NCBI GenBank assembly: GCA_027625915.1
Contig: JANTQA010000051.1
Location: forward strand, 3,224,501-3,288,500
Length of the DNA: 64,000 nucleotides
Source of the DNA: Anaeramoeba flamelloides
Taxonomy: Eukaryota > Metamonada > Anaeramoebidae
Reading direction: 5' to 3'
Shown: positions 22,601 through 36,900 of the stretch, in pieces
Numbering within the stretch: the stretch's first letter is position 1
Layout: each line of letters opens with the position of its first letter
Program-made: the position numbers and the translations under genes
The notes under the pieces: model-generated
Told to the model about the DNA's origin: nothing
The model's input: only the letters and a program-made list of their open reading frames with translations
The model's database searches: none

Positions 22601-24371
22601 AAGTATACTGTTTGGTAGTATATTGAATGTTGCATTGGAACAAGAAAAAAAAAACACGGATTATATTCGGTAACAGGGGTTTTAGTCGTTGGATACGTAT
22701 TATTTTGATCATATAAATGAAAATCATTTATTTCTGGTTCTTATCTAACATTTGACATATACTTATTTCCATTTACATTCTTTACTTTTGAATTCTGAAT
22801 GGAAATACTTCTTTTAGGAAAAATTTTTGTTGGAGAAATTACTTCTCAAAAATGCCTCAACCAAATTTCAAATCATATTTTCATGAAATTCAGTTAATTT
22901 CAGTTTTTTTTTGAGAAAATATGATTATTTTTTAAATCCTTCTACATAAATTAAGGTTTATTGGACAAATTTGTTTGATTTTAAAATTATTTATTGCTCA
23001 ATAAAAATGAAAAATCAAAATAATATATATAAGATAATTTCCATTTTTACTCAATTTTTCTTTTTATTTGCGTTGAAACTTTTGTAATGGTTTTTTGATT
23101 TTTGGAGAAATCAAGATCCCTTTTTTATATTCTTTGAAATAATATTATTGGTTTTTGAATAATTTGATTAAAATATTTCAAAAAAGAATTTTGATAACAA
23201 ATTTGTAAAAAATAGTTTTTTACAATAATATTAAATATTAGTAGTGTGAAATTTCACGGAAACAAATTATTTGAATTTAGACAAATTAAAAAGATAAAAA
23301 ATAAAAAAAAATCTTCAAAAATAGGATTTTATCGATTTTTTTTTTTTTTCATTTTTGATTTTAACAAATTGATCTGGAAAGGTGACCTTTCTGGGTTGAT
23401 TTTTGAAAAGAATCATTTGTTTAAAATATTCACCTTCTCAGGTTTTTTTTTTACTGTCAGATTGATTCCACTTATCACATAAAAAAATTTCCAGACCCAA
23501 AACTTAATTTGAAAAAACTGAAAAATTTAATCAACAGAATTATCCAAAAAATTTTAAAAATTTAAAGATTAAACCGTGAATTATTCCGGTTCATTTCTTT
23601 TTCATAAATAGAGCAGTGAATAGTATTTTTCGTTTCAAAGTTTCGATATCACATTACACTCAATAAATATTTTTTCATAAATTTTGTTGAAATTAAAAAT
23701 TTTCAAGAATGGTAAAATGTACCTACTTTTTTAAATATTATTTTTTTTTCAATATTTAAAAAAAATAATTATGGTCGCTCGAAATAATTTAAAATATTGT
23801 ACTCCATTTTAATTTCTAATATTACAGAAAATAAAAATAAAAAAAAATAGTTTTTGAGTCTTGGTCTTTTGTTATTTAGAGTTTCTATTATCTGTTTTGA
23901 AACTTGGTTTCCATTTTATTATTGTGCAAAAATTCAATTTTTTAATAATGGGGTTTCCACTTCTAAATCTGGTTAAGGAAAATTTCCTAAATTGGTTGGG
24001 TGTTAACCAAGAACAGACAACCTATGATTTCCTTTTTGTTTTTTTGTTTAAGCTTTGTTTAATTTTAATTTTCAATTTATTTTTTTTAAAAGTTGGTTGT
24101 AAAAATATAATAATCTAGAAAGTTTGATGAGAATATTTAATTATTTTTTTTTATGACACATAAAGAAAAATATACGAGTTTAAATAACTACTTGTTTTTT
24201 ATTAGGGTGTAGGAAATCATATTAAACCAATCAACACTCTTAAAATAAATCTCTTGTTTTTCTGTTTAATTAGAAATCTTCTTTTGTAAGATGAACTTTT
24301 TGAGCCTTTCTAGATTGTGATAACTGGGAACTCCATATTTTTTGATTTGTACCTTTAGTACCAATCATTTA
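19667..24371. other. Non-coding stretch
   Basis: No gene or confident repeat is recognised in this 4.7 kb. Frames at 23246-23482 and 23861-24118 are hydrophobic, rich in Phe from T-runs, lack a convincing start and show no motif. Confidence 0.45.
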
Positions 24372-24563
24372 CAATCAGTTCCACTTTTAAAACACAAACT
24401 TCAACGAAATTTAAGACACAATAAAAATCTCAAATTAAGGCACAATTTTCAGATTCTAGTAAAATAAATTGTAAAATAAAAAATTTAAAATTATGTACTT
24501 TAATTTGAGATTTTTTTTGTTGAAATTTTGTTAAAGTTTGTATTTTAAAAGTGGAACTGATTG
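24372..24563. mobile_element. Family A palindromic MITE, copy 2 (192 bp)
   Basis: Begins CAATCAGTTCCACTTTTAAA and ends with the complement, flanked by TA at 24370-24371 and 24564-24565. It is palindromic over most of its length. Confidence 0.8.
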
Positions 24564-25051
24564 TATTTATTTTTGTTAATTTCCTTATATGGGAAGCTCA
24601 CTTGAAAAAAACACCTTTTTTATTCCATTACTTGTATTTAAAATCCAAATGCAATTTTATTTTTTTTTTCCAATTCACCATTATTCAAATTATTTTGGAT
24701 TCTTGGTTCTACAAATGGCCCTTTTGTATATATATATATATATATAATATAATAATATACAAATAAATTTTAGTTCTCAGATTTTAATCCACGAATAAGT
24801 TCTATTAGTATTTTAATTTTCACTCAATACATTGTTTTGATTAAAATCCAATTTAAAATGGAATTCATTGAGTGTCCTCAATATGAAAAAATTATAAAAT
24901 ATTAACTTTATGATTTTTCAAATCCGAAGTTTACTTTATTCTTTATCAATTTAAAACATAGAAATCCAATTAATCCAATTTTTAAAATCAAATTTCAATT
25001 TGGAAAAGTCTTCAACTCATTGTATCATCATTTTTAAATTAGATCCTTTAA

Positions 25052-25402
25052 AATTTCTATTATTTTTTGAATACTGTTAATTGTAAAAATAAAAAGATCA
25101 AAATTTTCATTAAGCTTTTCAAAAAAATACATCTCAAAGAATTAAAAAAATCATCAAAATTCCCTATTCTAAAAAGGTAAATGAATTATATTTGTCTTCT
25201 TTTCAGGATAAAAAAAATCAAAAATTCCACAAGAATTTTTTCAAATCTATTTTCTAAAAAGCTGAATGAAAATTTTATTACATTTATTTTTGGAATACTA
25301 TTTATTGTAAAACAAAAAGATCAAAATTTTCATTAAGCTTTTCATAAAATCACATTCCAATAATTAAAATAAATTATCAAAAGTCCCAATTCTAAAAAGA
25401 AA
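25052..25402 (+). repeat. Pair of ~125-bp direct repeats
   Basis: The segments at about 25052-25178 and 25281-25402 share GAATACT, TTAATTGTAAAAATAAAAAG-like sequence and AAAATTTTCATTAAGCTTTT. A weaker match occurs at about 45715-45790. They lie 1.2-1.6 kb before Tra1. Possibly a dispersed repeat duplicated locally. Confidence 0.5.
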
Positions 25403-26508
25403 AAAGTAATATTTTATGCTTTTTTTTTTAAGAATAAATAATTTGAAATGGTACGACCTATTTATAAATTACAATTTTGGAAAGCTGACTGATAATTATG
25501 TTCCCTTTAGTTTGCAACAAATATTAATATCCAGTTTATTTCTATTACTCATATTCTAAAGTTTTTTAGAAATTCTAGTTATTTTATAGTTCACAAAGCT
25601 AAAAAATTTCTCTTCCAAGTTGTTTTTATAATTATTATCTCATAAAATTTTAAACAATCAACAAAAGTATACTTGGAAAATATCTTTACCCAGTTACAGT
25701 TTTGTTTTTTTTCTTTCGCTGTGATAATTTCTTGGATGAAAAAATTTGTAATCAAAAAAAATAATTCTGATTAAAATGTCATTCAATATGAAAATTGCTT
25801 TAATTTTTTTAGCATGAGATCTTGTACTTTCGAACCAAAGAGTCAACATTTCAATAACTTAATTAAAAATGTAACACTACTTTATCCTATTAAAGTCAGT
25901 ACTTAAAAATTAATGGTTAAAACATCAAGAGCAATTATTTCTTTTTCTAAAAAGTGATTTTTTAGATTAATTCTAGAACATCAAGAAGAAAAAGATTTTT
26001 CCTGTTCTCTTCCAAAAAGTAATATATAATGTGAACGTAAATCAAAAACCAAACTATAAATGGCCCGAAAATTTGCAGTTGAATAAATTGGTAAAGCAAA
26101 AAACTAAAGTCTTATTTTAGAAATAATTCATTTTCCAAATTCTCTTCGAAATTTAAATCTAAAATCTTGAAAATACTAATGGTGAATAAAAGTAGTTCTA
26201 CCAAAAGTTACCGAGTATAAATATTCAACAAAAATTACAAAAAAAGGAAAAATAAAAAAAAAGACTTTGAACAAGATATCTTTAAAAAAATTTAAACTTT
26301 TACAGCAACTTTAGAAAAACTGTAAATTGATTCAAAAAAATTAGAAAAAGCTTGCCCGATAAGGAAAGTGTTTAAAATTATGACATTTATTTTTTTTTAT
26401 TTTACTTTCTTGTTTCTCTTTTTTAAAAATCAAAAACAAAAACTAGGTTGTTTAAAATTTTTCAAAATAGTTCAAGGCGAGACTTTAACTTGAAAATTTT
26501 TTCTTTTT

Positions 26509-26622
26509 ATTTTTTTTGGGATCCTAAAAAAATAAAAAAAAATAAAAAAAAAAAAAAAAAAAAAAACACAAACAAACAATTAGACAAACAGCAAAGAACA
26601 ACAAGAAGAATAACACACACTA
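26509..26622 (+). promoter_or_regulatory. Leader of the Tra1 gene: T-tract, long A-tract, then A/C-rich leader
   Basis: Immediately before the ATG the + strand switches from T-rich to a long A-run (about 26523-26566) and then to an A/C-rich, T-poor leader containing ACAAACAAACAATTAGACAA. An A/C-rich stretch of similar type lies at about 46480-46530 before the armadillo gene body. It probably marks the transcription start and 5' leader. Confidence 0.4.
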
Positions 26623-27981
26623 ATGTTTAATGAATTAATAACATCTTTTCAAAAAGGAACAATTGAGAATTTGTGCGATCAAATCTCTCTCTTGAACGAA
26701 GACTTGGTATTATTTACACTTAACGAGGATCAAGAATCATTGGGCTTGGTCTTGAGTGAGTTTGATAAATTTCTTCAAACAAGAAGACTAATCTTTGTGA
26801 ATTCCAAAATCCATATCTTACGAGGAATGATGTTAAGCATTTATAAATACTTGGTGCTATCAAGCGATTACCCGTTTGACGAAATCAAATTGTGTAGTCT
26901 CTGTTTGGAGCTAGCCTTTCAAGAAAATGAAAAGAATGGGATTATTTGTTTCCAAATTTTGATAACACTCTTTAAAAAAGAACAAGAAAAAAACAAATAC
27001 ATAACAGAACAAACGGAAAATATCAATAACGATAACAACAACAAGCTAATTGGCTTAATACCCGACATGTTAAAAGTGTTGATCAAATTTTTCACTTCGT
27101 TTACGATCAGTGTTAACCAACAAAAGCCTGGGACCATCAGGAAGTCCCTAGGATCATATTTGGTTTTGAACGAAGTTTTCAAATTGCTGAGTGTCTTGTT
27201 TGTGCATTATGAAGACAAATGCCAAGACTTGCAACAAACATTTTTAGAGTATGCAACAAAGATTTCAACAACAAACATCCCAGCAAAGATTTTGATAAAT
27301 GATCAGCAAAGCTACCAAGACTTATTAAAATTAAAATGCCAATCATTGGTCTTTTTTTTTGATGCATGTGGCTTATTGAAATTCTTTTCATTGAACAAAA
27401 CGATTAATGTTTTGAATAATTCCGAAAAACAAATTTTAAATTTAATTCAACAAATTATTCAAGTCTCTTTCCAATTGCTTGAAGATCTTTATGATGAAAT
27501 GATTTCTTCAAGGAAAAAAATAATCAAACTCTTTGAAAAAATGTTTTGTACGCAATTAACAAAAAATTTATCTAAAAAGGAATTTTTGTTCCAGCTATTT
27601 AATACAGACCAGCCCTTTTTTGGCAGGACCCCCAATTGCCAAAAAAATTTGTTCCATTCTTCCTTTGAATCGATCGGCAAAATGATTCCAATGATGATAC
27701 CATATTTGGATTTGACAGGGATTGAAATAATGGTTTCTTTATTATTAAGATTTTTATTTAAACCATATTTAAAAATTAAGGACAACATTCAAATTACGAA
27801 ATTATTAATTGGTTTAATTCCTTCGATATCAAGAATTTTAAATAATAATAATTATAAATTTGTAATTTTGGAACAAACTTTGGATCGAATATCAAATAAG
27901 ATACGTTCAATAAAATTAGATTTATATTTTATTAAAAATTCTCTTCAAATCAAAAATAAAAATCACTTTTTTATTGATGAC

Positions 27982-28025
<44 letters not shown>

Positions 28026-30894
28026 CAACAATAATAATAGTCATTTAAATAATAACGATAATAATACTTTCAATTTTAATGAAAAACAAAAAGAAAAAAC
28101 AAACCAAAAAAAAAAAAGTAGATGGTTTTTGAATAATTCTGAAGAAAATAATATTAATAGTGAAATCAATAACTTGATTAATAAAAATTTGAATATGAAA
28201 AAAAAAAATGTTTTCAAAAAATTAAAAAAAAAAATTCAAAATTACCAAATTCTATTAAAAGAATTAATTTTGTGTTTAACTTATCTAACAAAATTATTAA
28301 GAAACCCACAAAGAAACCCACAGGGGAAAAGAACGTTTTTAACGAACAAACAAAGGTTAATTTTTTCTAGTTTATTAAAAAATTCATTCAAGTGTTTTAT
28401 TTCAATTAATTTAATTTTAAAATTTCTCAAAAAAAAAGAAGAAGAACCAAAAAATAAAAATAAAACGAATAATTTAAATGGAATAATAAATAAAAAGAAT
28501 AATAAAAATAAAAAAGAAACAGGAATGGGGAATGGTATGGGAACTAATATGGATATGAGAATAGAAACTGAATTAGATTTTGATTTTGATATCAATTTAA
28601 ATACAGAAAAAAACGGAAAGAGAAAAGGAAAAGGAAAAGGAAAAGAAAAGGATCTCAATAATAATGAATCTGAATCTGGAATAAACAATAACAAAAAAAC
28701 AAAACAAAACAAAAAAATAAATCCAAAAAAAATAAGAAAAAAAATTTTATCAAAATCCAAACCAGGTAATAGCTTTTTATCGACTTTATCTGAATTATTT
28801 CTGTCTATTAGTTCAAGGTCTTTACAGCCAATATTAAGATTGAATATTGAATTTCTTTTTAAAAAATTTGTTGAGGACGAACGCTCAATAGAATTTTTAA
28901 AATGCTTTTTTTTACCAAACAATTTTTCTGTGTATGTACCTGACGTCTTTTTATCATTCCTAATGGAGAAAATCAAAGATTTAAATTATAACAAAATTGG
29001 AGCAATGATTTTCACATTATTGGAGTATATATTTGAAAGTCTATCCCTTATGAAGATCATACCAAAGAATATTCTCTTCCATCAGAACCCAGATCCTGTT
29101 ATCAAGAAATATTTCAGCAGAATCATAACGTATTCAATCAATTGTATAAAGAATGATGAAAACCCATTGATTTTTATCCAATTTTTGACATCCATTTTCC
29201 AAAAAACTAAAAACTTTGAATCCATCCCTTTAGAAATAATGAGCTTTTTACCAAATTTCTTTGACATTTTTAAAAGAATTGCAATTTTTTCACAAGATCC
29301 CATAAAAAATGTTGCAATCGCAGAGCTTTGTGTAGAATTGCCAGTTACAGCGACAACAATTTTGCCCTGGTATAAAATGTACATTGATCAATTAAATATT
29401 GCATTGGAACATGGCAATGATAAATTGGTATATAAGACATTGAAAATTTTGGATTTTTTTTTAGACATCAAATATAATTCTGAAAATGTTAGTGATTTTG
29501 AACTACGCTTGAATAACGCAATTTTGAAACATATATATTCTAAAAATGAAAAAATTAGTTTATTGTCTTCACAGGTTTTAGTAAAATTGGGGATACAGAC
29601 AAAATATTTATTATCAAATTTTGAATTTAAACAAAAATTTAAAAATTATAACTTTTCGAAAAACTTTTTTAAATTACAATTACAATTTGAAAATAATAAT
29701 GCCAATAATGATAACAGTTTTAAAGATCAAAATAATAATTATAATTTAAAATTAGGTTTAGATAATAGTATGAAATTATGTATGGAAATTTTGACCAAAT
29801 TTAATAACAAATATTTCACATTCCAAAGTAAAAATAAGAATAGTAATTATAAAAAGAATAATAATAATAATAATAATAACAATAATAATAACAATAACAA
29901 TAACAATAACAATAATAATAATAATAACAATTTGAAAAAAAATTTGATTAAAAATTCAAAATTATCTTTTCAATTTTTATTTTTAATTTTAAAAAAAATT
30001 CTAATAATTAAAAAAATAGATTCATCATCAATAAGTAGTGATAATAATTATAGAGGTAATAATAATAATTATAATAGTTTTACTAATATAACACATGAGA
30101 ATGAAAATAGCGTCAACAATAAGACTAAAAAAATAATAATTAATAATTTTTTATTCCCAAATCAAAAAGTAATTAATAATTATAAATTAATTTCCAAAAA
30201 GAAATTAAATAAATTTTTAAAAAAAATTATTTATATTATAATTATTACTTCATTAAACAAAAAGATCAAAAGCAAAATCAATAAATCAAATGAATTGGAG
30301 AAATTTTTATTTAAAATTTTTTTACCGATATATAAAAACGAATCCAAATTTGTAGACAAAAGAATAGATAGTTTTATTTTTTTAAAGGTTTTAACCAAAA
30401 TAGTTGGAGAATTCAATTCAATCAAATCAAATAATGCCTTAAAATTAATTTCAAATTTTTTAAAAAATTTCATTATTAATAACAAATTAGAATATAAAGA
30501 ACATCCGATAATCAATTCCTTTGTTTATTATATCATATCCAAATGTTATGATCGTGAATGCAAAAATAAAAAAATCGGATCAAAAATTATTTTAATTTTT
30601 TGTAACATTTTACCAAAGGGTTATTTATTAAAAAACTTTTTAATAATTTCAAAAGCATTAATCTTTTCTTTACATGATATTGTTTATAATTTTTCAAGAG
30701 AAGTTGTTAATTTAGTTTCAAATGCTTTTAGACAATTATTAGAAATTTGTTTTTTTAATAATGATAGTAATAATTTTAATAATATTAATGAGATAAATAA
30801 TAATAATGTTAATAATATAAACAATAATTATACCAGTAATATAAATAATTATAATAATAATTTGGATAATAATTTAAACAACAACATTATCATC

Positions 30895-30936
<42 letters not shown>

Positions 30937-33900
30937 AATAGCAAAAGCAATAACAACAACATTAATAAAAATAATAATCCGAAATATAATGATCAACATT
31001 TTGAAATAATCAAATTATTATTTGAATTTTTAATGGATAAAATCTATTTAGCAAATAGATATGTCCGAAACATTAGTGAGGAAACTATTAAAAAATTTTT
31101 CCCATCAGCCAAAATTTCAAAATTAATTGAAAAATTAAAAGATGAAAATATTAGAAAAATTCAGCAGAGGAAAACAAAATTTGAAAATTTCCCCCTAGTT
31201 ATTAAAATTGGTATTTTGGAATTTTTTACTTTTCTATTAAGAATAAAACCCCAAATAAGCTTTACCAACGAACAATTACAATATATTTTATATGCAACAC
31301 TAAGTATTTTGGATAAAAAACAGAAAAATTTTAAAAGTAATATCACTGATTTTGATATTAAGCTAATTGTGGTTTCCATTAATTGTATTACAGAATTACT
31401 AATAATGGAAAACCATAAATTTTCACAGATCAATATCATTACTGAATTACTATTTGATTATATTCAAAATTTTGGTAAAATTGCAATTGTCATTGCAATT
31501 AAAGATTGCTTTAAAAAAATTAGTAAGCATTGGAGTAATGAAGAATTAAAATTAAATGTTATTAAAAATCATTTTTTTAAAACTATCAATGAAATTATCA
31601 ATTTAAATAATAATAACAATAATGATAATATTAATCAAAATAATAATAATAATAATAATAATCAAGGTAATATTGAAAAACAAAAACAAAATAAAAATAA
31701 AATTCAATTAAAAAATTCAATTTTCCAAGGATTCACATTATTACTCGAAATATTCCCTTCAATTTTTGAAAATGATCCCAACACTGAAAAACTGCTAACA
31801 AATTTATTAGCCCAACAAAGCCAAAAGCAAACAATTGAAACGAAGGAAGATTTATTAATGCCAATGGAAATAGTCAATATCTTTTCCAATTTATCAACGA
31901 GTAACCATTTCAATCAAATCTTGGAATATGTGATTAAATTGGATTCCTCTTTAAAGGCATACACTGGCAATTCCAGTTTTGAAAAATTAGATAAATATTT
32001 GAATAAAAATTGTGAAAAGGCAATAGAATATTTAATTCAAAACCCACAGCACACCAGTCTATTTTTACCAATAATCAATAGAAAGGATTCAAACAAATTA
32101 AGAGAATTGTTAATTGAAAATTTTGAATTTATTATTAAAAGCGAAATTAGTAATGAATTAAAGATCGAGTTATTAAAGATTTTATCAAAAAAAGAAATTG
32201 ATCTCTTTTTCCAGAATAAGAATAAAATTCTATCACATCTAATAGATAGTTCAATAGAAGACTCTCAAGTGGTTTGGGAATGCATTTTGCTATACTGTAC
32301 CAAGAATGTTAATCAAAAAGTTTTTTTGTTTCAATTGGCAAAAATTTTTTCCAAAGAAGATCAATCCTCATCCTCATCGTCCTCATCATCATCCCCATCC
32401 TCATCTTCCTCATCATCTTCGTCTTCGAATAAGAAGAAGGAAAAAAAAAAGAAGAAGAAGAATTATAATAATATTAACCTGATCGGTGATCCATTAATTA
32501 TTAAAAAATTTTTAATAAGCTTTGTTCCAAAGAATTATTCGATGGAAACCAAAATAGAGATTTTTAATTCATTTTTATTATTGATCAAAAACAAATCTTA
32601 TTCAAATCAAATTAAAACATGCTTGATGAAATATTTATTAATTCCAATTTCCAAATATGAATTAAAAACTTTCAAAATCAATCCAAACAATACATTTTTC
32701 AACCAACAGTTTTGTACAGAATTTCTGACAAGCTTATTACAAAATGATTTGGATCAATATTTACAAACTAATAAGGCATATTTGGAATTAAATTCTGAAA
32801 TGCAAAATAAAAATTTCCAGTATAATGATTATAACCAAATTTTGGCATTTGAAAAGGAGCTATTAATCCAATTATTAAAATTATTAAAAATCTTTTTACA
32901 ATTTAAAAACTTGACGCTAGATTCAATCCAATTAATAATGCAATTTACTTGGAAATACTTGCCAGATTCAAGTTCCTGTATTAGAATTACTGCGTATAAT
33001 ACTTTTATACAAAGTTGTAAAAACAGACAGGGGGCTGAAGAAATTATAATTCAATTTTTTTTTATTATCTTGAGAGAAAAGGAATTAATATTAAACAAGA
33101 AATTTCAAAGGATTTTTAAAAAGATATTTAAAATTTTTACAAATCCTTTGTTAAACTTCCCTATTTCTACAACTTTAAGTAAATCAAATTCTTCATTTGC
33201 TAATAATAATAATAATAATAGTATTAGTAACAGCAGTAGTAGTAATTTCAATAATAATAATAGTAGTGGTAGTAGTGATTTTGATGATGATATATTAATA
33301 CCATATTGGATCAAGTTTTTTAAAAAAAATATATTTGAAGAAATCCATTCTAATAAAAAATTAATTCATATTTATCAATTATTTATCAAAAATTCAAATA
33401 TTTTTAAAAAATATAATAATCATTTTATACCCTTTTTATTACAAAATATTAATAGATTAGAAAAAATCAAAAATCACAAATTAATATATAAAATAATAAA
33501 AATAATTATTAATTGGAAATTAACTAATAATAATAATCTTGATAACAACAATTTTAATAACTATAAAAAGGAAAAAAATTATTATTATTACAAGAATAAT
33601 AATACAAATAATCAAAATGAAGATATACAATTGCAGGAAATAAAATCAAAAAGAAATAAATTTAATCATAATATAGTTATTCGTGTTGTTAATGAATATT
33701 TGATAAAATTAATTCAATTAAATGATCACAAAATAAGTCAAAAAACAATAAAATTAATAGAAAAATCAATTATTATTTGGAAAGATCAAATTAATATCCC
33801 ATTAAATGAAATAATCAATTCCAATTATTTATTAGAATTAATAATCATTTTAATAAAATATCAACAAAAGAAATTTTTAAAAAATAATTTGATCCAAATT

Positions 33901-36900
33901 GAAACAATATTATCTCCATATTTTGAAACTACAGATGAAAAAATAATTAATAATATTATCAAAATATTGACTAATTTAGATTATAACATGAAGGAAACTT
34001 TAATATTTGAATTTTTAGGAATAATTAATAAAATATTAGATAACATATTCCATTTGAAAAAATGGAATGAGATCGATTTAACGGGACCATTTTTATTTTT
34101 AAAAACAATTTCAAATCATAAACCACAATTTGTAGATTTCCATTTAAATGTTTTGATCAAGCAAACAAAAAAGTTAACAAAATTATTATTAAAATCAAAT
34201 GATAAAGAAAAAATGGGAAAGAAAAAAGATAAAGTGGGAAATAAAAAAGATAAAATGGGAAATAAAAAAGGAAGAGGCGTAGAAGGAGAAGAAATTGGGA
34301 AAGTAAAAGAAAATGAAAAAATTGATCTAATAGAAAAAAAAAATTCACAAATTGATGATGAAGATTATGATTCTAATAATGATGATGATGATGATGATGA
34401 TGATGATAGTTTTTATCAAGGAGAGTTGATCATCAAAAACAAAAAAATTATAATTAATAATTTAACATATTCCTTATTATTAATACATAAAAGAATCAAA
34501 TTACAAATAGGGATCAGGAAAAAAATTATAAAATTGTTATTAATTTTATTAAAATTAAATAATTATCCTAAATTACAATTAAAAATTATTTTAATTTTAA
34601 AAGAATGGCTATTAGAAAATGAAATACCAAAAAATGAAATTGAAGAACAAACTATTAAAATATTAGACTCTTTAATTTTATTATTCAAAACATCAAAAAA
34701 AAAAAATGTTTTAGAATATTTGTGTCGAACTTTTATTGAAATTTTTCAAAATAATAAATTTAGGAACAGAGCTGATTTAAAAATAAAATTTTTTGAAACA
34801 ATTTTATTTTTTGGTATGGAATCAAAAAATAAAAATACCTTCAAATTTTATGAAAGGCAAATTAATCAATTAATGAAAAAGTTAGATTTTAAACAAATAA
34901 TTTTGAAATTATTTTTCCAAAAATTCAATTTAATTAATCCAAATTCATTTTGGATCAAACATATTTTAAAAATATGTTTGGAATTATCAAAAAATGAATC
35001 TTTTTTTTTTTCAAAAATAATGGAAAGTACAGATTTTACAGAAACACTTTCTTCAACAAATTCTTTTTCCACATCAACAGGCAAAAATATAAAAGGAAAA
35101 ACATCTTCAATGACAAACGAAAAGGAATCATTATTTAATAATTTTTTAAATATTAATCAAAATAGTAGTAATAGTAGCATTGGCAATAGCGTTGGCGGTG
35201 TTGATAGTAGTATTGGTAGTAATAGTGGTATAAATAAGAAGAAGAATAGCAATTTAATTGAAAGTGGATTAGATTTAAATTCAGATTTTATTAATAATAA
35301 GGAAACAGATTTATCAATTAATTTTGATTTTATTTCAAATAGCAATACTGATAATGATAATAATAATTTGAATGTGAATAAAACAAAAAATAATAATACA
35401 ATGTCTTCATTATTATCAAATTCAAATAACCAAATTGGAATGGGATTAGGAATGAATATGGGATTAGGTATTGGAATGAATGTTGGAATGGGAATGAACA
35501 TGGGACTAGGATTAGGAATGAACATGGAAATAGAAGGAATTAATGATTTAAATCTAGGAGGGGTTAATAGAAGTAACATCCATAACAGTAATAGTAGTCG
35601 TAGCAGTAGTGATAATAATAATAACAACAACAATAATAATACCATCAAGAAATCTAAAAATGGAATTGAAAAAGAAAAAACAATTAATTCTATACTAATA
35701 AAATTAATTTTAAATAAAAACAAATTTTCCACTTTTATTTGGCCAAATTTCTTCAAAAATATTTTTACAAATTTTTTTAATCCAAATAATATTAAAGGAA
35801 AGGGAGATTTTATTTCAAATATTATCCAATTAATAATTAATAATGTTCATAAAAAAAATAATAAAAAATTAATTAAAAGTATTTTAATTAGTATTTACAA
35901 ATGTAAAGAAAATATTCAAATACCACCTCGAATTTTGCATTGGTTAGCAAAAAAATATGGATTGTATCCAATAATTATTGAATTATTTAAAAAAAATATA
36001 TTAATGAATAATAGTAGTTTTAATGACAAAGACCATGATGAAAATTTAAAGATGGGGATCAAAAAAACTATCATTTTCCCCAATATTTATCAAAATATTG
36101 AAACAGAGGCTAACATAAATACAGTTATTGCAGATTTGTACAATGAACTCGGGGAATTTAATCTGAGATCAAATATTTGGGATTTTAATTCCATTTATAA
36201 TGAAACAAAAATGGCTATTTCTTTAGAACAGCACGGATATTTGGAAGAGGCACAACAATATTTTTTGGATTCCCTATCAGTTTTTCAAGATTCGATGGAA
36301 AGTAAAAAAAGCCAACAAGACGCTATGAAAAAGTTACCCTTTAAAGAATTACTTTTAATTCAAGACGAATTATTATTTTGTCAAAATCAATGGATTAAAT
36401 GCTGCAAATACACTGGTGAAAATAAATTATTATTTGAATATGCGAAGGAAAATAAAGACATTGAATTATTAATTTCCAGTGGATGGAAAATCTCAGAATT
36501 TCAAGCAATAAAATATTGTTTAAAGCATAATTTAAATCAAAATAAAATTTTGTCTGGGTTATCTTTAGGTTATTTATTATTAAATAAAGAAAAAAGGAAA
36601 TGGACGAAAAATGATATGCTCACTTTTAAGAAAAAATATAAAAACGATTTGCTAATCATATTAAAAAAATTTAAAAATTTGCCAAAATCTTTATGCTTTA
36701 CTCATTGGGAATTAATTAACCAGATCCAAAGATATTTAGAAATTAAAGAATCCATTTATCTAAACACATCAATGAATAATAATAACATGAACAATAGCAT
36801 GGATATGAATAACAACAATGTGAATAATAATAATAATAATAATATTGAAAATATTGAAAATTTAATTCGAATTTGGATGAAAAGAATACCTAGTAATTTT

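Noticed and set aside
28281-28976. 231-codon open frame antisense to Tra1, also 35157-35756 (199 codons)
   Set aside because: Both are reverse readings of Lys/Glu- and Asn/Ser/Gly-rich low-complexity coding sequence. They translate to Phe/Leu/Ile/Pro repeats with no motif.
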